Shown here: one piece after another, positions 17,064 to 25,788 of the stretch | Layout: every line of letters begins with the position of its first letter | How positions within the stretch are numbered: position 1 is the stretch's first letter | Assembly (NCBI GenBank): GCA_964624065.1 | Contig: CAZUWF010000005.1 | Span: 1 to 64,000 of the forward strand | Length of the DNA: 64,000 nt | Source: UBA7960 sp964624065 | GTDB taxonomy: Bacteria; Bacteroidota; Bacteroidia; Bacteroidales; UBA7960 | Direction of reading: 5' to 3' | Notes under the pieces: generated by a model | Seen by the model: only the letters and a program-made list of their open reading frames with translations | Databases searched by the model: none | Told to the model about the DNA's origin: nothing | Position numbers and translations under genes: made by a program

Positions 17064-17441
17064 TCATTTTTTTCTCAACCAATCCTTACCGTTCAAATAA
17101 GCCGAAATTGCAAATGCCATGAATGCCCCTGCAGTGGTAGAGAAATCCACCAATGATGGGTCGGCATTCAATCCCGAAAGCCGGTTGATGAGGTAACTGA
17201 TATAAGATGTTGGTAAATCAGTTCTCCCAAGCTTTTCCAATACTTGCCAGTGCCATTCGGTGAGCGGACAAAATCCAATACCATAAAATATTCCCAAAAT
17301 AAACCAAGAAGAAAATGTCAATGAAAGCGCAAGCAGGTTTGCCAATCGGGTTTTTTTCCAGATCCATCCAAAAAGGTTAAACACCACCAAAACTAAATGG
17401 AAGAGGAAGAAAAACCAGTCTATCAAATTGTAAACAACCAC
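17064..17441 (-). CDS. DUF2784 family membrane protein
   Basis: A 125-residue inner-membrane protein with about three to four hydrophobic helices. It shows the DUF2784 pattern: an early helix with H near residue 15, WF..G...G.GFCPLTEWHW near 50-65, and a soluble stretch before the last helix. Function is unknown. It lies 45 bp upstream of tRNA-Val on the same strand and diverges from typA. Confidence 0.75.
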   Translation of the reverse strand: MVVYNLIDWFFFLFHLVLVVFNLFGWIWKKTRLANLLALSLTFSSWFILGIFYGIGFCPLTEWHWQVLEKLGRTDLPTSYISYLINRLSGLNADPSLVDFSTTAGAFMAFAISAYLNGKDWLRKK

Positions 17442-17508
17442 CGCTTGGGGTTTTAAGTTGAACGCTAATTTAGTAAATAATTCTCAATGCCAAGCCACGG
17501 TTTTGAAT

Positions 17509-17516
17509 TACCTTTG
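17509..17516 (+). promoter_or_regulatory. Bacteroidota -7 promoter element for typA
   Basis: TACCTTTG (TAnnTTTG) 22 bp upstream of the typA ATG. Confidence 0.5.
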
Positions 17517-17537
17517 CACTCCAAAAATAACTAATTG

Positions 17538-19340
17538 ATGCAAGTAAGAAACATTGCCATAATAGCCCACGTTGACCACGGTAAGACCACCCTTGTGGAT
17601 CGAATATTACACCAGGTAAAACTGTTTCGTGATAACCAACAAACGGGCGACCTCATCCTTGATAGCAACGATCTTGAAAGAGAGAGAGGAATTACAATCC
17701 TTGCCAAGAACTGCTCTGTAAGGTACAAGGACACCAAGATAAACATTATCGACACTCCAGGCCACGCCGACTTTGGCGGGGAGGTTGAGCGGGTTTTGAA
17801 TATGGCCGATGGCGTATTGCTAATAGTTGATGCCTTCGAAGGTCCAATGCCACAAACAAGGTTCGTTCTGGAAAAGGCACTAGAGCTCAACAAGAAGCCA
17901 ATTGTGGTGATAAACAAGGTTGACAAGCCAAACTGCGATCCTGAATTCGTGCAAGAAAAGGTGTTCGACCTAATGTTTAGCCTCAATGCCACCGAAGACC
18001 AGTTGGATTTTCCCACCGTTTACGGCTCTGCGAAGGCCGGTTGGATGGGCGAGTCTTGGAAAAATCCAACAAGTGATGTCTCTTACCTTTTAGATGTAAT
18101 ATTGGAGCACATTCAGGTGGCAAGGTGCGAAGCCGGAACAACCCAAATGCAAATCACTTCGCTTGATTACAGCTCCTACGTTGGCCGCATTGCCGTGGGT
18201 AAGCTTACACGCGGGACACTCGAGCAGAACCAGCCTATTTCACTCATAAAGCGCGATGGAACCATCGTTAAATCAAGGGTTAAGGAGCTTTTCGTTTTCG
18301 AAGGGCTGGGCAAGGAAAAGATTAAAACAGCAGTTGAGGCCGGAGAAATTTGTGCAGTACTAGGCCTTGATGACTTCGAAATTGGCGACACAATCGCAGA
18401 TTTCGAGAACCCCGAGGCGGTTAAGGCAATTTCAATAGACGAGCCTACAATGAGTATGTTTTTTACCATTAACAACTCACCTTTTTTTGGGCGCGACGGC
18501 AAGTTTGTTACCAGTCGCCACTTGCGCGATCGGCTATTTAAGGAAACAGAAAAGAACCTTGCAATGAGGGTTGAAGAGTCCGATAGTCCCGATGCATACA
18601 TCGTTTTTGGCAGGGGAATTCTTCACCTTTCTATACTTATTGAAACCATGAGGCGCGAGGGCTACGAGCTGCAAGTGGGCCAGCCACGGGTATTGGTAAA
18701 AGAAATTGACGGACAAAAGCACGAGCCCGTTGAATATCTTACGGTACACGTTCCCACCGAATTTAGTGGCAAGGTGATAGAAATTGTATCGCAGCGAAAG
18801 GGCGAAATGAAGAATATGGAGCACCGCCAAGAACGCACTTTGCTTGAATTCGAAATTCCGGCCCGTGGTTTGATTGGACTAAAAAACAATATGCTTACCC
18901 TAACCGAGGGGGAGGCCGTTATGGCTCACCGCTTCAAGGGGTACGAACCAATTAAAGGCGAGCTCTCGGTAAAAAGAAACGGTGCGCTGATTTCACTCGA
19001 AACTGGCACCGCAATTGCATATTCAATTGACAAGTTGCAAGATAGGGGTAAGTTTTTTGTCGAACCCGGCGAGGAAATTTATGCCGGGCAATTAGTTGGA
19101 GAAAACACCAGACAAGATGATTTGGTGGTTAACCTAACCAAAACCAAGAAACTATCCAACGTAAGGGCTTCCGGATCAGACGATAAGGTAATGATTGCCC
19201 CGGCAATAAAGTTTTCAATGGAAGAAGCCCTGGAGTACATTCGCGACGACGAGTACGTGGAGTTTACGCCAAAACACATTCGGATGCGCAAAATAATCCT
19301 TTGCGAGCACGAACGCAAACGGCAGCAAAAGAACTCGTAA
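17538..19340 (+). CDS. typA: Ribosome-associated translational GTPase TypA/BipA
   Basis: A 600-residue GTPase of the EF-G-like family that binds the ribosome under stress and aids large-subunit assembly. The G1 motif AHVDHGKTT is at 10-18, DTPGHADFGGEVER near 74, and NKVDKP near 128. The BipA-type C-terminal segment includes GRGILHLSILIETMRREGYE and RGLIGLKNNMLTLTEGEAVM. ATG at 17538 is preferred over an adjacent TTG at 17535. The glycosyltransferase gene follows after 10 bp. Confidence 0.96.
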   Translation: MQVRNIAIIAHVDHGKTTLVDRILHQVKLFRDNQQTGDLILDSNDLERERGITILAKNCSVRYKDTKINIIDTPGHADFGGEVERVLNMADGVLLIVDAFEGPMPQTRFVLEKALELNKKPIVVINKVDKPNCDPEFVQEKVFDLMFSLNATEDQLDFPTVYGSAKAGWMGESWKNPTSDVSYLLDVILEHIQVARCEAGTTQMQITSLDYSSYVGRIAVGKLTRGTLEQNQPISLIKRDGTIVKSRVKELFVFEGLGKEKIKTAVEAGEICAVLGLDDFEIGDTIADFENPEAVKAISIDEPTMSMFFTINNSPFFGRDGKFVTSRHLRDRLFKETEKNLAMRVEESDSPDAYIVFGRGILHLSILIETMRREGYELQVGQPRVLVKEIDGQKHEPVEYLTVHVPTEFSGKVIEIVSQRKGEMKNMEHRQERTLLEFEIPARGLIGLKNNMLTLTEGEAVMAHRFKGYEPIKGELSVKRNGALISLETGTAIAYSIDKLQDRGKFFVEPGEEIYAGQLVGENTRQDDLVVNLTKTKKLSNVRASGSDDKVMIAPAIKFSMEEALEYIRDDEYVEFTPKHIRMRKIILCEHERKRQQKNS

Positions 19341-19350
19341 CGGCTCCAAG

Positions 19351-20577
19351 ATGGCCGAAGAGCAAACCATACACGTGGCCATTCCGGCAATGAACGAGCA
19401 CGAAACACTGGCCCTGACATTAGATTGCATTGCCGGGCAAGATTACCAAAATTATGAGGTTTGGATTTGTGTCAACCAACCCGAAAGCTATTGGACCGAT
19501 ACCGATAAGCAGGCAATTTGTGACAACAATTCCAAAACGTTAAGCTTGCTGGAGCAAAGCGGGTTAAATAACCTGCATGTAATTGATCACAGCAGTAAGG
19601 GCAAGGGCTGGGTAGGAAAAATGCACGGTGTGGGAATGGCTCGCAAGGTGCTGATGGATACCATTGCCAAGAATGCCAATGACCGTGACATTATCCTGAG
19701 CCTTGATTCCGACACGGGTTTCGAGAGTGGATACTTCCAGTCGGTTGTCAATGTTTTTAGGAGCCATCCAAAGGCCGTTGCCTTGAGCAACCCTTATTAT
19801 CACACCCTTACGGGCGAGGAAATCCTTGATAGGGCAATGCTGCGGTACGAGATTTATATGCGTCACTACGCTTTAAACTTATGGCGCATCCGATCGCCAT
19901 ATTCATTTACAGCGCTTGGGTCGGCTATTGCCGTTCCAGTAAATTCCTACAAGCGCATAGGTGGTATTACTCCTAAGAAAAGCGGCGAGGATTTCTATTT
20001 CTTACAGAAACTTAGCAAGCTTGGGCACATTGCCAATCATAACACTCACAAGGTTTTTCCGGCAACTCGATATTCTGACCGCGTTTTCTTTGGCACTGGG
20101 CCAGCCATAATTAAGGGAAGCCACGGAGATTGGACCAGTTATCCCATTTATGACTACAAGCTCTTCGACCAGGTGGAAGAAACCTACAAGGCATTCCCGC
20201 TTTTGTACGACCAAAAAGTTGCTGCCCATTTCATAAAGCACCTTAACGGTCAATTTGGCGAGGAAGACATTTTTGAGCCATTAAGGAAAAATTTCAGCAC
20301 CAGAGAGCAATTCGTCAAAGCCTGCAACCACAAGATTGATGGATTGAGAATACTCCAGTATTTGAAGTACGAGCAATCGAAGGTTGAATACAACAACGAA
20401 CAAAACCTTAAAGGATTTCTGGAAAGGTTTCATCCCCAAGTTTTTAATAATTTTGAGACCTTGCTTTCTACCCTTGATTTTGCAACCACGCCAACTCTAA
20501 AGTTAAATGAAATCAGGGATGCATTGGGTGTAATAGAAATAAATTATCAGCAGAAAGGAATGGAATTGATTCAATGA
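19351..20577 (+). CDS. Family 2 glycosyltransferase
   Basis: A 408-residue protein with a GT-A fold. It opens HVAIPAMNEHETLALTLDCI, the metal-binding acidic motif is LSLDSDTGFE (near 112), and an acceptor-region KKSGEDFYFLQKL follows near 215. No membrane helix is evident, so it acts as a soluble or peripheral enzyme. Donor and acceptor are unknown. The C-terminal third (about 290-408) is an unassigned helical extension. Its stop overlaps the miaA start by four bases, suggesting coupled translation, although the functions differ. Confidence 0.82.
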   Translation: MAEEQTIHVAIPAMNEHETLALTLDCIAGQDYQNYEVWICVNQPESYWTDTDKQAICDNNSKTLSLLEQSGLNNLHVIDHSSKGKGWVGKMHGVGMARKVLMDTIAKNANDRDIILSLDSDTGFESGYFQSVVNVFRSHPKAVALSNPYYHTLTGEEILDRAMLRYEIYMRHYALNLWRIRSPYSFTALGSAIAVPVNSYKRIGGITPKKSGEDFYFLQKLSKLGHIANHNTHKVFPATRYSDRVFFGTGPAIIKGSHGDWTSYPIYDYKLFDQVEETYKAFPLLYDQKVAAHFIKHLNGQFGEEDIFEPLRKNFSTREQFVKACNHKIDGLRILQYLKYEQSKVEYNNEQNLKGFLERFHPQVFNNFETLLSTLDFATTPTLKLNEIRDALGVIEINYQQKGMELIQ

Positions 20578-21473
20578 AACTAATAGTAATCACCGGACCT
20601 ACCGCAACAGGCAAGACCACCCTCGCAGCCCGCGTTGCTGCACGATGCAACGGAGAGGTTATTAGTGCCGATTCGAGGCAGGTTTACCGAGGTATGGACA
20701 TAGGTTCGGGCAAGGATATTGATGATTTTGTTGTTGATGGCAAGTTGATACCTTACCATTTAATTGATATTGTTGACCCCGGCCACGAGTACAATGTTTT
20801 TCAGTTTCAAAAGGACTTCAACAAGGCTTATGAGGATGTTGTTTCTCGAAACATACAACCAATTTTATGTGGCGGCACCGGGCTATACATAGAAGCAGTC
20901 ATAAAGGGCTACGAGCTGGCCGAAGTGCCTCCAAACCCCGAACTTCGAAAAGAATTGGAAGAACTCGACAATCAACAATTAATTTTAAAATTGCAAACGC
21001 TAAAGAGCCTGCACAACACAACCGATACCCAAAGCCGGAAAAGGCTGATTAGGGCGATAGAAATTGAAATGCAACCAGGTGGATTTAACAAGCGAACGTA
21101 TTTTCCCCCTGTTCATAACAAGCTATTTGCAATTGATTTCGATAGAGCACTTTTGAGGAAAAGAATAACCCAAAGGCTGGTACACAGGCTTCAGGGAGGG
21201 ATGATGGAAGAGGTAGAAAAACTCCTGGCTAGCGGCCTAAAACCTGAACAATTGGAGTTTTACGGCCTCGAATACAAGTTCGTTACACAACACATTACAG
21301 GCAAATTATCCAAAGACCAGCTTTTCGAAAAGCTTAACATTGCCATACATCAGTTCGCCAAAAGGCAAATGACATGGTTTAGGCGTATGGAAAGGCATGG
21401 TTCGCAAATCAATTGGATTGATGGTAATCTTCCACTGGAAAGGAAAGTAGAAATGGTTTTGGCAGGGTTTTAA
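20574..21473 (+). CDS. miaA: tRNA dimethylallyltransferase
   Basis: A 299-residue enzyme that adds a dimethylallyl group to A37 of tRNAs reading UNN codons. The P-loop GPTATGKTT is at 8-16, followed by ISADSRQVYRGMDIGSGKD, LIDIVDP, LCGGTGLYIEAVIKGY and TQSRKRLIRAIEI, all classical MiaA motifs. The C-terminal QFAKRQMTWFRR is also conserved. ATG overlaps the preceding TGA. Confidence 0.95.
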   Translation: MKLIVITGPTATGKTTLAARVAARCNGEVISADSRQVYRGMDIGSGKDIDDFVVDGKLIPYHLIDIVDPGHEYNVFQFQKDFNKAYEDVVSRNIQPILCGGTGLYIEAVIKGYELAEVPPNPELRKELEELDNQQLILKLQTLKSLHNTTDTQSRKRLIRAIEIEMQPGGFNKRTYFPPVHNKLFAIDFDRALLRKRITQRLVHRLQGGMMEEVEKLLASGLKPEQLEFYGLEYKFVTQHITGKLSKDQLFEKLNIAIHQFAKRQMTWFRRMERHGSQINWIDGNLPLERKVEMVLAGF

Positions 21474-22002
21474 TTTCCTTTCACAATTCTGTTGGGCCTC
21501 AAGAGATCATTTGCAATTGCCAACCTCTTTTCTCCATCGCGATCAATGCTACAAGGATATGAAGTAAGAACTCGGCAAGGGGATCGACCAAAGATCAACA
21601 ACCCCGCTGTATGTTATTGTGCCTGTGTATTTTTGTGCTGGAAAATACTGAACAAACCCCTTAAATTCCTAGTTGCTTCAACCACCATACAAGAGGCACC
21701 CCCACGCACGCAATTTTTGTTTAGATTGCTATGTTTGAAGGCTAACCTGCCATCCTTTAGAAAATAAACATCCAGACACATAGCGGCCTTCGCCCTCAAT
21801 GAAGTAACTTTTGATATGTTGGTCCTGCCAGGTTTCATCTGAAAGTCATAATCAAGGATATAGATTTTAAAGGATTACACCGATTATCAAAAGGTTTAGC
21901 TTAGCGAACCACAACAATACGGCCACACTGCAATGAATGGAAGTGGGTGGCACGAGTAAGCCTCAAAAATTTATTTAACTTTAAACGGTAGGGGTTAATT
22001 TT

Positions 22003-22279
22003 TCAAACACCAGAAGAGATACCCTTTGAAAATACCTGATCAACATCCTTCGGAAAACTACTTAAATTCTCAACACTGTTCTGTAAGGATTTTGTGCTTG
22101 CAATTTTAAATCTTGACCGCCTTGCTGAAATCTTGAGCAACATTATTTTTGGAACATCAATCCTTGATTCGATGAGTTCAATTTTTCTTCACAAGGGTCA
22201 ATAATTCATAAACCAAAGTCGTGGGCTTACACATGCGAGCAACAAATATTTCTTCCTCCGTCCTTCTCAAGATTTTAAT
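22003..22279 (-). pseudogene. Frame-broken coding relic, family unknown
   Basis: On the minus strand the frame from 22279 reads ...RRTEEEIFVARMCKPTTLVY and on to LLTLVKKN, then stops at 22178. A second frame starting near 22188 continues as KIELIESRIDVPKIMLLKIS and on to ...SSFPKDVDQVFSKGISSGV, stopping at 22003. The composition looks like protein and the switch falls where the first frame ends, which is what a single frameshift would leave. I do not recognise the family; chance is possible. Confidence 0.25.
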
Positions 22280-22554
22280 TACAATTTCCTAATGTTCAAG
22301 CTGTATTTATGATTAATCGGTTTGATGGGTCAATTGTTAGTCAGCTAATTCAAACCAAGAGTCAAAACTGTCAACCTTTGGACAAAATTAGCGCCACAAG
22401 GCAAAACCCGAAAATTGCTTTTCCACCTCATTTCTACAAGCGAGCCTTACTGCAAAACTTAATTTTTAGGCAGGAAGGTTTAACGCGACCTACAAAACGA
22501 GGTTAATATCATTTGCGAGATTGTCTCCGTTAACTTTTTTTAACTCAAATGCTA

Positions 22555-22585
22555 TTGTTGGCAAAGTTCCCTTTATGTAATTTTG
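22555..22585 (+). promoter_or_regulatory. Promoter of the moxR-bat operon
   Basis: The -7 element TAATTTTG (22578-22585) is preceded by TTG at 22555-22557 and 22558-22560. These leave spacers of 20 or 17 bp, close to the Bacteroidota arrangement. The moxR ATG lies 28 bp downstream. Confidence 0.6.
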
Positions 22586-22613
22586 CGCACCAAATTAAAA
22601 ATTCAAGAATATA

Positions 22614-23597
22614 ATGGACATCAAAGAACTGAACGAGCGGATTCAAAGGGAAAGTGCCTTTGTTGATATCCTTACAATGGAAATTAACAAGGTAATTGTT
22701 GGGCAAACGCATATGGTTGAGAGATTGTTAATCGGATTACTATCAAACGGGCACGTTCTGCTGGAGGGTGTCCCTGGTTTGGCCAAAACCCTTGCCATAA
22801 AGTCGCTGGCAAACTCCATTAAGGCTAGGTTTAGCAGAATACAGTTCACGCCTGACCTGCTACCCGCCGACTTGGTTGGGACAATGATTTACAGCCAAAA
22901 GAAGGAAGAATTTGTGGTAAGGAAAGGACCTTTGTTTTCAAACTTCATCCTTGCCGATGAGATAAACCGCGCCCCTGCCAAGGTGCAAAGCGCACTATTG
23001 GAGGCAATGCAGGAGAGGCAGGTAACCATTGGAGAGAATAGCTTCAAGCTCGACGAGCCATTCTTGGTTCTTGCCACCGAAAACCCAATTGAGCAAGAAG
23101 GGACGTACCCACTGCCCGAAGCACAGGTGGACAGGTTTATGCTCAAGGTGGTTATTGGGTACCCATCCCGCGAGGAAGAAAAGCAGATAATACGCCGGAA
23201 CCTTCTACAGGAGTTTCCCCAAACAAAGCCGGTGCTCGACCCCAACGACATTATTAAAGCACGGTCGGTGGTAAGGGATGTTTACCTGGACGAAAAAATC
23301 GAAAACTACATCACAGATATCGTTTTCAGCACGCGGTACCCGGCAGATTTCAAATTACCGAAGTTTGTACCCCTTATTGGCTACGGGGCATCACCACGGG
23401 CAAGCATAAACCTTGCACTTGCATCCAAGGCCTTTGCATTTATAAAACGAAGAGGTTACGTGATTCCCGAAGACGTTAGGGCAGTTTGCCACGATGTAAT
23501 GCGCCACCGCATTGGGCTAACCTACGAGGCCGAAGCCGAGGGTATTACCTCCGAGGACATCATTAACGAAATTTTAAACACTGTAGAAGTGCCTTAA
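22614..23597 (+). CDS. MoxR-family AAA+ ATPase of the Bat operon
   Basis: A 327-residue AAA+ protein. Walker A is GVPGLAKT (near 53-60), Walker B FILADEINRA (near 112-121), sensor 1 ATENPIEQEGTYPLPEAQ and sensor 2 GASPRASINL. MoxR proteins act as chaperone-like ATPases working with VWA-domain partners. Here the partners are encoded immediately downstream (DUF58, BatA, BatB). It is the first gene of the operon. The length and motifs are typical and no key residue is missing. Confidence 0.93.
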   Translation: MDIKELNERIQRESAFVDILTMEINKVIVGQTHMVERLLIGLLSNGHVLLEGVPGLAKTLAIKSLANSIKARFSRIQFTPDLLPADLVGTMIYSQKKEEFVVRKGPLFSNFILADEINRAPAKVQSALLEAMQERQVTIGENSFKLDEPFLVLATENPIEQEGTYPLPEAQVDRFMLKVVIGYPSREEEKQIIRRNLLQEFPQTKPVLDPNDIIKARSVVRDVYLDEKIENYITDIVFSTRYPADFKLPKFVPLIGYGASPRASINLALASKAFAFIKRRGYVIPEDVRAVCHDVMRHRIGLTYEAEAEGITSEDIINEILNTVEVP

Positions 23598-23632
23598 TGG
23601 GTTGACAGGTAGGTGGCTAGCGGACTACTGAC

Positions 23633-23653
23633 AATTAAGTATTAAGAATTAGT
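23633..23653. repeat. Heptamer-type tandem repeat inside the Bat operon gap
   Basis: AATTAAG, TATTAAG, AATTAGT in strict 7-bp register, with further degenerate heptads upstream from about 23605. It sits in the 237-bp gap between moxR and the DUF58 gene. Confidence 0.4.
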
Positions 23654-23834
23654 TAGGAATGACAGAATACCGGGGGATGATTCTTTATGGACATAGAGAA
23701 GCGTTGCTTTGCCTCACTAATTGAAGCCCTTGCCCCAAGGAAATTCGGAAATGGCAAAAAATAGCCTGAATCGTTGATCGGGTATCTCTCTGCCTTAGAC
23801 CAAAAGCCAAATGTCTATGCCCAATTGCTAAAAG

Positions 23835-24704
23835 ATGGAAACTACTGAATTAATAAAAAAGGTTCGAAAGATTGAGATCAAAACCAAAGGCCTCTCGAAC
23901 CAAATTTTCTCGGGACAGTACCATAGCGCCTTCAAGGGGCGTGGCATGGCCTTCTCGGAAGTTAGAGAGTACCAGTATGGCGATGACATCAGGAGTATTG
24001 ACTGGAACGTTACTGCTCGATTCAACCATCCCTACGTAAAGATTTTTGATGAGGAGCGGGAACTTACGGTGATGCTACTTATTGACGTGAGCGGCTCAAA
24101 CGAATTTGGGGCTGTTGGTATGATAAAGGAAGAAATGATTACTGAAATTGCAGCGGTATTGTCCTTTTCGGCCATTAACAACAACGATAAGGTGGGGGTA
24201 ATTTTCTTTAGCGACAAGATAGAGAAATTCATACCTCCAAAAAAAGGGTCCTCCCACATTTTGAGAATCATTCGGGAGCTTATCAATTTCAAGCCCGAAA
24301 GCAAGGGTACCGACATTGGGCTCGCTCTTAAATACCTGAGAGATGTAATCAAAAAAAGATCGATTGCATTTTTGATATCCGACCTTAACGATAAAGATTT
24401 CCATGATCCGCTCTCAATTGTTAGCCGCAAGCACGATATCGTGTGCATTAGGGTTTACGACCAACGCGAACTTCAATTACCACCGCTTGGGTTGATGCGC
24501 TTTAGGGATGCCGAAACAGGAGTATCCTATTGGATAGACACTTCGAGCAAGGGTGTGCAAGAAAAGATTAAAGAGGTAAACACCGAGCACGAGAAGTACA
24601 TTAAGAACTCCTTTACCAAGGCCAACGTTGATATGGTTAACATTGCCACCGACAGTGACTACATCAGGCCCATGCTCAATCTTTTTAAGAAAAGAAGCAA
24701 GTAA
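23835..24704 (+). CDS. DUF58 domain protein (VWA-like) of the Bat operon
   Basis: A 289-residue DUF58 protein. Its signature is GRGMAFSEVREYQYGDDIRS plus IDWNVTARFNHPYVK (near 38-72), followed by a von Willebrand A-like core starting VMLLIDVSGSNEFG, where D-V-S-G-S is an intact MIDAS-type motif. There is no membrane segment, so it should be cytoplasmic. DUF58 proteins are regular partners of MoxR ATPases. It is separated from moxR by 237 bp and followed after 8 bp by the next operon gene. Confidence 0.9.
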   Translation: METTELIKKVRKIEIKTKGLSNQIFSGQYHSAFKGRGMAFSEVREYQYGDDIRSIDWNVTARFNHPYVKIFDEERELTVMLLIDVSGSNEFGAVGMIKEEMITEIAAVLSFSAINNNDKVGVIFFSDKIEKFIPPKKGSSHILRIIRELINFKPESKGTDIGLALKYLRDVIKKRSIAFLISDLNDKDFHDPLSIVSRKHDIVCIRVYDQRELQLPPLGLMRFRDAETGVSYWIDTSSKGVQEKIKEVNTEHEKYIKNSFTKANVDMVNIATDSDYIRPMLNLFKKRSK

Positions 24705-24712
24705 TAACAAAA

Positions 24713-25717
24713 ATGGCAGCAAGAATGAATTTCATTTTGGGAGGTATTAAACACTTGGTTCCAATGGTGTTGGCTTTGTTAGTTTTTGTCCAAAAGAGTC
24801 AATCCCAAAGGGCAAGTGCACGAATTGAGCCAGATACCATTTTGATTGGCCACCACTCCACTTTGTATTTTGAGGTAGAGGCTTTGAAGGGCGATTTTGT
24901 AGCATTGCCCAATTTTACCGACTCCACATACAAGGCCATTGAATTTTTTGAAATTGGAGTTGATACAATTCTTAAGGAAAGCAATGGAATGAGTCTCAGC
25001 TTCACGATTCCTTTTACCTCCTGGACCCCAGGATTGTTTGAATTCGATCCCCTTCCTTTTGCAATTCTGCGAGGGGCAGACACATTGAGAATTTTTTCAA
25101 ACAAAATTACATTGTTGGTTAACACTGTAAAGGTTGCTGACGATGGTGAAATTTACGACATAAAACCAATAAAGAAAATGCCCGCTTCCCTGCGAGAGAT
25201 ATTAACCTACTTCATACCGCTCGTTCTTTTGCTTGGGTTGATTGTATGGCTCGCTTACAGGCACTTTTTCAGAAAAAAGAAAGAAACTTCAGAAGACATT
25301 TGGGAGAACCAGGCCATTCCGGCACACATCGCCGCAATATCGAGCCTCGAAAAGTTAAGAAGCCAAAAACTATGGCAAGCAGGTAAGGTTAAGCAGTACC
25401 ACAGTGAGCTAACCTTCATAGTCCGTATGTTTATCGAGAAACGTTTTTCTGTTCCGGCATTGGAAATGACTACTTTGGAAATATGCAAATCTTTACCACC
25501 ACATTTGGAAAGCATTGAGTCGATTAATGTTTTAAAACCGGCCCTCGAAGTTGCCGATTTGGTGAAATTTGCAAAATACCAACCCTTGCCTGAAGAAAAC
25601 GAAATGAGCCTCCACCAGGCAATAGAGTTTGTCAAGGCTAACATACAAACCTTACCTGAGCAAGAAAAAGTTCAGAAGGGCAAGGTAAGGGAAAAACCCT
25701 CATATCAAAATGATTAG
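24713..25717 (+). CDS. Bat-operon membrane protein of unknown function (BatD-like/DUF4381-like)
   Basis: A 334-residue protein with an N-terminal signal peptide (about 1-32) and a periplasmic beta-rich domain (about 35-150). A single membrane helix, ILTYFIPLVLLLGLIVWLAY, lies near 163-182, followed by a cytoplasmic helical tail. The order periplasmic domain, helix, helical tail is the same as in BatD, but the protein is half the length and I can name no motif. Genes at this position between DUF58 and batA are common in Bacteroidota and poorly characterised. The start may be ATG 24713 or ATG 24725. Confidence 0.7.
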   Translation: MAARMNFILGGIKHLVPMVLALLVFVQKSQSQRASARIEPDTILIGHHSTLYFEVEALKGDFVALPNFTDSTYKAIEFFEIGVDTILKESNGMSLSFTIPFTSWTPGLFEFDPLPFAILRGADTLRIFSNKITLLVNTVKVADDGEIYDIKPIKKMPASLREILTYFIPLVLLLGLIVWLAYRHFFRKKKETSEDIWENQAIPAHIAAISSLEKLRSQKLWQAGKVKQYHSELTFIVRMFIEKRFSVPALEMTTLEICKSLPPHLESIESINVLKPALEVADLVKFAKYQPLPEENEMSLHQAIEFVKANIQTLPEQEKVQKGKVREKPSYQND

Positions 25718-25788
25718 CCTCGAACGCTTTGTTGATTGTAGAAGAAACGATTGAACGGTTAAGAAAATTCGGAGAAAATAGATTAAGA

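Larger units (their letters stand above)
21474..22613. other. 1.1-kb region without an intact gene; probable gene relics
   Basis: Between miaA and the Bat operon there is no recognisable intact gene. Short frames exist on both strands (21492-21767 plus, 21614-21838 minus, 22309-22506 plus), but none resembles a known family or has a good start context. On the minus strand 22003-22279 reads as two coding-like segments in different frames (see the pseudogene entry). The right end holds the moxR promoter. Confidence 0.5.

Noticed and set aside
21492..21838. Overlapping small frames on both strands (91 and 74 codons)
   Set aside because: No family resemblance, unusual composition, and the two frames overlap each other; treated as part of a gene-free region.
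22309..22506. 65-codon plus-strand frame
   Set aside because: No resemblance to a protein family and no promoter or coupling to a neighbour.
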